From Symbiodinium sp. CCMP2592 (Eukaryota; Sar; Dinophyceae; Suessiales; Symbiodiniaceae), in assembly GCA_905221615.1 (NCBI GenBank), contig CAJNDT010005779.1, positions 87,501 through 151,500 on the forward strand: a DNA stretch of 64,000 nt, written 5' to 3'. A model generated the notes under the pieces. The model ran no database searches and was not told where the DNA came from. It saw only the letters and a list, made by a program, of their open reading frames with translations. The translations under genes and the position numbers were made by a program. Positions 58,501 through 64,000 of this stretch are shown here, in pieces; positions within the stretch are counted from its first letter, which is position 1, and every line of letters begins with the position of its first letter.

Positions 58501-60255
58501 TTGCACCTTCGTCTTGTCATGCAATGTTGCCTCGCCCTTGGAGATGCGACAACCAAGGTACAAGCCCAATGGCGTTTCTTCCTCCAGACGGAGTTCTTGG
58601 CGCAACATATCCCAGCCCTTTGATAGGTTCCCCTTAGGACCTGCCATCTTGAGATCATCCACGTAGATTACAAGCAAGAGCTTCATAGTAGGGTGGAAGT
58701 ATAATGATGGCCATTCATCGCCAATTGGTTTGAACCCCACTTTCTGTACCGCGGTATGGCAATGTTGTTCCCACATAGTCCCTGCATCAGGATGTCCATA
58801 AAGAGCTTTGACTAAGCGGCATACAGGCCGACGGAATTTGTGCCGATTTGCAGATGGATGCCAAGCTTCGTCAGGCAGCTCGACCCAGCACGGCGTGCCG
58901 GATAGTTTTGCCTGAATGTACGCCTGTATGGCGTCAGCCATCTGAACATCATTGCCAGGTAAGCAACCATAGTAATCCGCCCAACGAGAGGCATCAAATG
59001 TTGCCGGGGAATTCCCTAAATCCTGGAACAATGCGGCTTCCATGTTCTGATCTTTGACCTGATCGCCGAGTAGAACTCCTCGTCCTTTGAACTTCCTGGC
59101 GGGATCGTCTTCTTTGAGCTGATAGTTCTTTTCATAAATGAGTCCATGTACACGTGCCATATGCACCTTCTCACCTTTCTTCTTCGCCTCGGCCACGACA
59201 TCGTCATACTCGCGCGTGGTAGAGAAGTCAAACACTTCCTGATCCCATAATCCCTTCCATTCTTTCATGAAAGCTTCCATGGCCTTAGGATTGCTCAACA
59301 TCTCCTTACGCGTCACTGGTCTGGTGACCATGGCATTGAAGCACGGCTTCACCGCAGAATTCTTCTGCCTATGTACGTTTCCGTGGGAAGTCGTACATGG
59401 CATGGCTGGAATCCAACTCGGATCTGCGACCATGTGCGCCGGTACTGCCGGCACCACATCCTCCAAGAATTGCTCCTGCGCGTATTGATCTGCATACGAT
59501 TGCGCCCACGACCAACCATCATCTTCGTCTAGGGTCGCATTGAGACTCAGGTCTATTTCTTCGCATGGGACAATCTTGGGGAAGATCATTTCATCCATCA
59601 TCTTACTGATGATTTTCTTTCCTATCGCGGCTTTCTTCCGGTCCTTCTTGGCATCACGAGCTTTGTCTCGCTTGTCCTTCTTGTAGGCTGCCTTCTTTTC
59701 TGCCTCGCTCATCTTCTTCCAAGCTTCAGGAGAATAAGCATGGATCGGACGCCTTGTAGGAAGGGTGCGTCTTCCGTCGCTTCTGATCTTGTATGGAACT
59801 CCTCTTTTGTCGATCTTGCAGGCCTCGCCGTCGTCGGTGAGGTACACGATTCCATCTCCTTTCTTCCCTGTGCTCCAATGCTCGATCTCTTCAGGAGCCA
59901 GCTTCTTCTCTTTCAAGACTCTGATAATCTCTCCAGGTTCTTCGCTGTCCCCTTCGGGAATGAGTCTTCCGGTTGGACCAACCTCGCGGTGCGATCGTCG
60001 GTCTTCCCCGGTCGATCTTGGTGCAGGTGGAGATGGTTCAGCACGCCCTGCTAGTTCTCTTTCCAGCTCTTCCATTCTTTTGTCACCGATTGCGTCGATA
60101 GCTTCGTGCTCCTCCGACCTGAATGCGTCATCGATTGGTTCGGCTTCAACGTCGGACGGTTCAATATCTTTCAGGTCAGGATCTTCTCCGGGTTCTGGTG
60201 GAGGAAGTACCATTGTTTCCACCAGGAGGACCACCGTCATCGTCGTTGATGTCGT
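55564..60255 (-). CDS. Copia-type reverse transcriptase-RNase H with long C-terminal extension
   Basis: First ATG at 60240 (1558 codons). An acidic linker and a Lys-rich region precede the reverse transcriptase. The catalytic box YVDD is at about residue 526, in a LLLVIYVDDLKMAG context. A Cys-pair insert (CHRCTWCGH) lies near 635. RNase H follows: GLFADADYAGC (about 752), HSTPEAEIVAADFA (about 797) and YDDNQTMIG (about 830). From about residue 930 to the end there are some 600 residues I cannot assign. They include VIFVGAGVLGKNSWLSRKI and, near 1375-1420, a CTHGQRYLP … C … HHH pattern that resembles a C-x-x-G … H-x-H theme in other dinoflagellate retroelements (from memory, unchecked). The frame is again +1 to the integrase frame. 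Confidence 0.85.
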   Translation of the reverse strand, partial: TTSTTMTVVLLVETMVLPPPEPGEDPDLKDIEPSDVEAEPIDDAFRSEEHEAIDAIGDKRMEELERELAGRAEPSPPAPRSTGEDRRSHREVGPTGRLIPEGDSEEPGEIIRVLKEKKLAPEEIEHWSTGKKGDGIVYLTDDGEACKIDKRGVPYKIRSDGRRTLPTRRPIHAYSPEAWKKMSEAEKKAAYKKDKRDKARDAKKDRKKAAIGKKIISKMMDEMIFPKIVPCEEIDLSLNATLDEDDGWSWAQSYADQYAQEQFLEDVVPAVPAHMVADPSWIPAMPCTTSHGNVHRQKNSAVKPCFNAMVTRPVTRKEMLSNPKAMEAFMKEWKGLWDQEVFDFSTTREYDDVVAEAKKKGEKVHMARVHGLIYEKNYQLKEDDPARKFKGRGVLLGDQVKDQNMEAALFQDLGNSPATFDASRWADYYGCLPGNDVQMADAIQAYIQAKLSGTPCWVELPDEAWHPSANRHKFRRPVCRLVKALYGHPDAGTMWEQHCHTAVQKVGFKPIGDEWPSLYFHPTMKLLLVIYVDDLKMAGPKGNLSKGWDMLRQELRLEEETPLGLYLGCRISKGEATLHDKTKVQTVTYDMETYLDMTVKKYCDVTGFDPTKFKTVPSPSPAEETKNHPARAPAQSGKCHRCTWCGHTMPVDKDGRLVPPPPIPKAPEEEKVNEANRGALAPQAASILMKLLYAARICRFDLLRSINNLARKITKWTKKEDALLHHLMAYVHQSKHHMMIGWVGDSLEDSSIGLFADADYAGCGESLKSTSGAHMHIQGPHTRFPLAGLSKRQGCLSHSTPEAEIVAADFAMSRLGLPAITLWQQLGAQNPDFVFYDDNQTMIGVVRTGKNPTMRHLERTHGICIGWMHSIFQEGYVSLAYEVTAKMAADIHTKSFKDSVSWTHACQLINIFPPNLIGSQEIMDLMRPTHSQSTDEKGQQHYSFKSEVPCFPYTQTPILPQVLYRAGLSSKEGLQEHDSVDPIMVVKFPRMLRGPPSALPPGRYLRSTWLLREGQWHQMEDRAVIPDQPGKFDRYVERAVFQYHPVRGALRPAASSETLTSHLVPTPETPVGRFYVRALSAYWRRVVVTLARVIHGGYQGFTLPLRFNGVPKARDELFGHDYLSIVYEDVWRDMAEKKREYQGYGGAIVPHVVEFAKNNPKEGLVIQFHDHVGKLVHTYENPYSRWKLRITIKDAPKAVTVWTLLGVDEENWWNEFAPGKDCVMHHAPDPYYDPGRQVNVLSMGREVDDAMCSYVFDVAESRKDSPNSVIFVGAGVLGKNSWLSRKIANNPERTKSRTDYPWGEVVQRIARRAASWGHQVIIEVPPRVPVQQTKQYKGLCEDNMWKSIKIQGCTHGQRYLPRSESTVEVGYCKDEWEFFAANVALQPKSSDLCNAKHHHMCEADAKERSDKCELTSQVSRRLLKALKFQASGDGRLVAVPSETGGRKPDRMVVDLCGQGVGHAGPKTRKGCAHITCKDLIGSKDDEENLVSTMKKMCRNDLRTPVLFVASLLRSGGSPGVSEGTCVGGENRSGGKHKTFRNVLKSLKRLLRKCAEFSDVCFFA

Positions 60256-61135
60256 TTATCTCCTTTCCAGCCAAGTCAACGTTGTCCCTGAGCCCTTCAA
60301 TGGTTTCATTCATCCTTTCGTACTCAGCCTTCAGGGGAAACGTGATCTCCTCTGGGAAGTAAACAACCTCAGTCTCGTACGGTTTCATCAATTTCCTGGG
60401 AACAGATGCATCCATTGACAAGTTTGCGTTGGCGAATTCCTTCATGTCCCAAACGCGATACTTCTTGGACCATCCTTGACCAGCTGTGATGATGTAACCG
60501 GCGAAGATGCCCGGTATGCCCTTCGGATCGAACTTGCTGCCATATGTCTTCGGCCTTGTGTCCGTCGGTTTAAAGAAAACCTTGGCACCAAACGGTATGG
60601 CTTTCCCTTCGAACTCCTTTCCTGTCATTCGTTTCCACGATGAATCACCGTCACCCTCTACATCTTCTATGTTGAGGTTCTGCATCACACAGTTCAGAGC
60701 GAAAGTCCAATACTGCGCGGGTAATCCAGCATGTAACATAGATGCAGCGACCGTGTTGATCACTTCTTGGTTCGAACGTTCAGCCAATGAATTGTTCCTG
60801 GGTTTACCCGGCAAGGAATGATCGATCACTATCTTCAACTGTTCCATAGCAGAGTCAAATTCTGGTGCCTCGTCACTGTATGCCATATGAATCTTGCGTC
60901 TTCCCATCACGCGCTTTATGGCCATGACGACTTCGTCAGTGTGCCTTGAAGCTGTAGGGATTGCTGCGATCATCTTAGTGGCAATGTCTCTGATGACCAA
61001 AACTTCTCGAGCACCATCATCGATCCCTATGACAGCTTCTGCTGCTTTGCGCATGTCTAGGAAGTCGAATGTGATAAGATCACCCCAATGCTTGATCACC
61101 CGTTGGAACGCCTCCACGTTGTGTTCGAAGATGTT
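60176..61135 (-). CDS. Copia-type integrase catalytic core
   Basis: Opens after a TGA at 61138-61136 and overlaps the previous frame by about 55 nt. It begins FQRVIKHWGDLITFDFLDM, with the first catalytic Asp, followed by SDEAPEFDSAMEQL (second) and NSLAERSNQEV (Glu), then the KPTDTRPKTYGSKFDPKG.. SH3-like domain and the YRVWDM stretch typical of copia. It would insert the cDNA into the genome. There is no ATG at the junction, and the join to the upstream frame is +1. This is either a frameshifting event or, more likely, an insertion/deletion (or sequence error) in this copy. Confidence 0.85.
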   Translation of the reverse strand, partial: NIFEHNVEAFQRVIKHWGDLITFDFLDMRKAAEAVIGIDDGAREVLVIRDIATKMIAAIPTASRHTDEVVMAIKRVMGRRKIHMAYSDEAPEFDSAMEQLKIVIDHSLPGKPRNNSLAERSNQEVINTVAASMLHAGLPAQYWTFALNCVMQNLNIEDVEGDGDSSWKRMTGKEFEGKAIPFGAKVFFKPTDTRPKTYGSKFDPKGIPGIFAGYIITAGQGWSKKYRVWDMKEFANANLSMDASVPRKLMKPYETEVVYFPEEITFPLKAEYERMNETIEGLRDNVDLAGKEINDINDDDGGPPGGNNGTSSTRTRRRS

Positions 61136-64000
61136 TCATCTTTGCACGAATGCATGACTCACAATAAGGGTTGCGATATCGATGAGCACATAGGTGTGCT
61201 AGCGTTTTCGCTTCAGCTTTCAGTGTTCCAACTCTGGCCTTGCGGCTTGGCGCACCGTCGCCTTCCACCTCGATGACCACCTCATCATCGCCATCTGCAT
61301 GAACTTCACCTATTCCTCCTCCTTCGTCTGGAGGTCGTCCTGCTTCCGCCTCTGGTACTTCTTCATCAGGAGCATCATGTGGTTCTGGGTCAGGAGGCCT
61401 TTCGCGTCCATCACCAACTTCCTCTTCTTCTACTTCACCTGGGATTGCCTTCGCAGCCGCGGCTACACTTGTGTCAACCGTGTCCACGGGCGTTACGCCG
61501 TTGAGGATGTCGGTGATTGCCTTTGCCTCGTGATCATCATGAACACATGATTTCGAGCTCCCCGTACGGATGTATGGGATGTCACCGTCCACGAACAAGG
61601 AAATTCTCTTGCCTTGGGGAGTAATCATGAATGGTTCTCTCCCGGGAGGCCATACGAAACCATAGTTGAACTTCATGCATCGCTTGCCAATGGAGAGCAC
61701 TGTTGGTGTGTCATCCAGAACGTAGGCGTTGATGGGTTCCTCAAACGACTCCGTTTGGAAATTCGACACGAGGTCAGTGTCAGTAATGCCATTGGCGGTT
61801 TGGAACGATATAGGTTCTGGGGTCACGAGCGTCTCAAGACTGTGCTTCTCGACTTTGTTCTGGGATATGAGATCATGTCCACAACCTGTATCCATGAGGA
61901 ATTTGATCTTCTTCTTCAGGATGACGGGCTGTACCATACATCTGAATACTCCTTGATCGATGATCCGCTTGCTGTGTGCAGCATCGAGTTCTCGTTCAAC
62001 GATGGAATCCTCACCGTCGTAGAATGCAACTTCTTCAACACGAGAGGTTCCTGGTATCCGAACGAATGAAACCCGATCACCTTCATGATCATCGTCAATC
62101 ATGTCCCTCATGATCTGCGCTTTCAGCCTTGCCTTGTGCTTCGCAAACTCTAGATCAACGGCACGATCCTCATCATTGATGATTGCGTCAACGTCCACGT
62201 GTATCACCTTCTGTTTCCTGTCTTTGTACGACTTTCTTGGCCGCGAGGAAAAGAACTTCACATCCTTAGAGAACGTGACACGGGACTTAGCAGATTTTCG
62301 GGTCGACGTAGTCGGACCTGAGGTTTCGTCATCGGTTGAACAAGCCGAATCAGCGTCGCTGTCAACGGATGAACACACCGATTCCTCATCATTCTGTCTC
62401 GTTGATCTCTTCCAAATAGCTGGTGCTGATGGATTCCATCTTCGGCACAGCCTAATGGCAGGAGCTGCAGGGCTCGCCTTGGCCTTGGCATTTGGCTTGG
62501 CTGGTGCTGCTTTGGCCTCGGACTTGGCCTTAGCCTTCGCCTTTGGCTCTGGAGCCGGAGTAGCGGCAGCTTCGTGCTTGAAAGGACAATTCTCTCGCGA
62601 GCATGACCCAGTGTTCTTGAACGAGTAGCATATTCGTTCCCCTCTTCCGGATGGACTTGGAGTTCTCGACCTCGGAGTAGTCGGTCTTTCTGGAGTCTTC
62701 TTGGAATGGCTGAATGGGCACTTGTCACCATTTCTGCATCCCGCATCTGTGAAATGGAACTTACAGCGGATGTGTTTCTTGCTCTTGTCACCTTTGTTGT
62801 CCGCTGACTCACTTCTGCTCTTCTTCTTCGGCTTCGGCTTAGTCTTTGCATGACTCTTTGCTTTGCTCTGAGGCAAAACGGGAGCCGCGTTGTCGGGTTT
62901 GCCAGGATTTGCCTTGCCTTTCGGCGGTGCAGGTACCGCTTTAGGAGGTGGCTTCTCAGGTACCTTTGCCGGTGCAGCCAGCATGTCCTTTCCTTCCAAC
63001 ATTTGCCGTAGTCCGATTTGGGTCTGAGTGAGGTTTGCTTGCTCTCTCCTCCGCATGATGGTTCGATCGATGATCTTCATGAGGTTCTCATACGACCGAT
63101 CTTCGTGGTTGTAAGGTAGATGCTCATAATGCATACTCAACTCCATCTTCATTGCGGGCGATTCCTTGATCTTCGCATGTAAGCAATCACGGAGAGCAGT
63201 TTTGGAAGGTATGTCCTCAGGCCTCATCCGTCCGAGAACTTCCAACCATGTCTGCTTGAACGTATGAAGCTTGTTGTCTCCCTGATACTGGAGCTTGACC
63301 AGATACTCAAGGGTGATGATCATGTCGAGACGATCGTGCGTTCGGAAGCTTTCGTACATCATCGCGATGATCTGTCGCCCCTTAATGATCTTGCCTTCCG
63401 GCCGACTGATGTAATCGTTGGCCTTTCGGTTCACCTCCAGGTACAGGTCAGCAGATTTGTCGCCACCGGCGCGCAACATTGCGACCATAGCAACACCCAA
63501 CTTGACGTCGATGCTCTTGAACTTCTTGTGTCCGGAATCATTCAGTGCCTCAACGTCAGGGAATGGGTTAAATGCTGGTGCCAACCACAGCATCCAATCT
63601 TCATGATTGGGGTCCGCGGATGCTCCAAGAACATTTGCGGTACACACAGATCGCCAGTTAGCCAGATGGGTTAGAGTGGGCCAAGGGGGCACGATCACCT
63701 TGTCGGCTTCCCTCCTGGAAATCCTCACCTCGGTCACCTCTGGGTCTGCATCCCCGTTAGGATCACGCGCATCAGGAGGATCTGGATCAGGTTTACCACC
63801 ACCCTTCTTCCCTTTGTCGTCACCATCGTCGGGGTCCGGCGGGTCAGGAGAGTCATACCCTGCTCCAGCATCATTCTGATGACCGTCATCATCATCGTGT
63901 CCTTCACCTTCTTCGTCACCACCGCCTTCTGCTTCACCCTCCTGCATCCCTTCAGCAAACAATCTCCATTCGTCACGGTCAATTCGGAGACGCTGTTCGG
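61080..64000 (-). CDS. Copia-type Gag-protease-integrase N-terminus (partial)
   Basis: The frame is open past the right edge, so the N-terminus is missing. In order: an acidic Asp/Gly/Pro-rich start; a Gag-like helical region (about residues 120-330, counted from 63962); Lys/Pro/Ala-rich linkers; two CCCH zinc fingers near residues 398 and 443, spaced C-x8-C-x5-C-x3-H and C-x8-C-x4-C-x3-H; a retropepsin motif FLMDTGCGHDLIS near residue 687; an acidic linker; and near residue 924 an integrase zinc-binding H-x3-H-x6-C-x2-C. Copia Gags normally have CCHC knuckles, so CCCH fingers are unusual. The frame stops at 61080, in the middle of integrase, which continues one frame over. Products would form the virus-like particle, bind RNA and process the polyprotein. 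Confidence 0.85.
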   Translation of the reverse strand, partial: EQRLRIDRDEWRLFAEGMQEGEAEGGGDEEGEGHDDDDGHQNDAGAGYDSPDPPDPDDGDDKGKKGGGKPDPDPPDARDPNGDADPEVTEVRISRREADKVIVPPWPTLTHLANWRSVCTANVLGASADPNHEDWMLWLAPAFNPFPDVEALNDSGHKKFKSIDVKLGVAMVAMLRAGGDKSADLYLEVNRKANDYISRPEGKIIKGRQIIAMMYESFRTHDRLDMIITLEYLVKLQYQGDNKLHTFKQTWLEVLGRMRPEDIPSKTALRDCLHAKIKESPAMKMELSMHYEHLPYNHEDRSYENLMKIIDRTIMRRREQANLTQTQIGLRQMLEGKDMLAAPAKVPEKPPPKAVPAPPKGKANPGKPDNAAPVLPQSKAKSHAKTKPKPKKKSRSESADNKGDKSKKHIRCKFHFTDAGCRNGDKCPFSHSKKTPERPTTPRSRTPSPSGRGERICYSFKNTGSCSRENCPFKHEAAATPAPEPKAKAKAKSEAKAAPAKPNAKAKASPAAPAIRLCRRWNPSAPAIWKRSTRQNDEESVCSSVDSDADSACSTDDETSGPTTSTRKSAKSRVTFSKDVKFFSSRPRKSYKDRKQKVIHVDVDAIINDEDRAVDLEFAKHKARLKAQIMRDMIDDDHEGDRVSFVRIPGTSRVEEVAFYDGEDSIVERELDAAHSKRIIDQGVFRCMVQPVILKKKIKFLMDTGCGHDLISQNKVEKHSLETLVTPEPISFQTANGITDTDLVSNFQTESFEEPINAYVLDDTPTVLSIGKRCMKFNYGFVWPPGREPFMITPQGKRISLFVDGDIPYIRTGSSKSCVHDDHEAKAITDILNGVTPVDTVDTSVAAAAKAIPGEVEEEEVGDGRERPPDPEPHDAPDEEVPEAEAGRPPDEGGGIGEVHADGDDEVVIEVEGDGAPSRKARVGTLKAEAKTLAHLCAHRYRNPYCESCIRAKMKHLRTQRGGVPTGDQALG

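Larger units (their letters stand above)
48935..64000 (-). mobile_element. Large Ty1/copia-type retroelement plus linked block
   Basis: Fifteen kilobases of almost continuous minus-strand coding sequence. The right part has the copia order: Gag, protease, integrase, reverse transcriptase, RNase H. The left part (55.07-48.94 kb) has unknown proteins, a zinc knuckle and a Tpt1-like domain. No terminal repeats could be matched because the 5' end is outside the window. That the left block belongs to the same element is inference from strand, spacing and shared lack of introns. It could be a separate element or captured genes. Confidence 0.6.

Noticed and set aside
55501..60418. Plus-strand ORFs opposite the retroelement (up to 217 codons)
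   Set aside because: Shadows of the minus-strand polyprotein; no independent motifs.

Overview
The window looks like nuclear DNA of a dinoflagellate, most probably from the Symbiodinium-like lineages. The reasons are: plant/dinoflagellate-type TTTAGGG telomere-like repeats scattered through the interior; host genes cut into many tiny exons whose introns start with GC about as often as GT and end AG followed by G; every recognised host exon and the large retroelement on the same (minus) strand; and long gene-poor stretches of microsatellites and small palindromic elements. The genus is inference. Many apparent ORFs on the left are microsatellite read-through (Tyr/Ile, Ser, Val or Leu runs) and are not genes.

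Layout, read on the minus strand from right to left. (1) 64000-55.2 kb: a Ty1/copia-type polyprotein, entering from outside the window, with a Gag region carrying two CCCH zinc fingers, an aspartic protease (DTG), integrase, reverse transcriptase (YVDD) and RNase H, then about 600 residues of unassigned C-terminal sequence. It is split over several reading frames. (2) 55.1-48.9 kb: a second coding block of about 6 kb on the same strand: an unknown protein interrupted by one in-frame stop, then, one frame over, a CCHC zinc knuckle and a region that resembles the RNA 2'-phosphotransferase Tpt1/KptA, then a Gly/Arg/Asn-rich tail. This is the most unusual part of the window. (3) 46.4-45.8 kb: an unidentified broken coding fragment. 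(4) 44.8-42.9 kb: exons of a probable GLTP-fold lipid-transfer protein. (5) 39.7-37.1 kb: exons of one or more unidentified genes. (6) 35.6-19.99 kb: a glutamyl-tRNA synthetase of bacterial/organellar type in at least 18 exons; one intron of about 8.5 kb holds a broken LINE reverse transcriptase, minisatellites and coiled-coil-like exons, and has a 122-bp direct repeat near each end. (7) 17.04-11.90 kb: the C-terminal half of a Gfo/Idh/MocA-type oxidoreductase, with a run of in-phase GC-AG introns. (8) 11.9-0 kb: mostly repeats, with one convincing isolated exon at 5.5 kb.

Several families of short terminal-inverted-repeat elements (MITE-like) recur, at least one with TA at both ends as a target-site duplication would leave. 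Many sit inside introns of the two recognised genes, which fits intron creation or growth by such elements. The two identified enzymes (a tRNA synthetase for organelle translation and a sugar/cofactor-type dehydrogenase) have no evident functional link; they look like ordinary neighbours in a unidirectional gene array. Exon borders were worked out by eye from reading frame, family motifs and AG|G acceptors, so they are good to a few bases where motifs are strong and approximate elsewhere.
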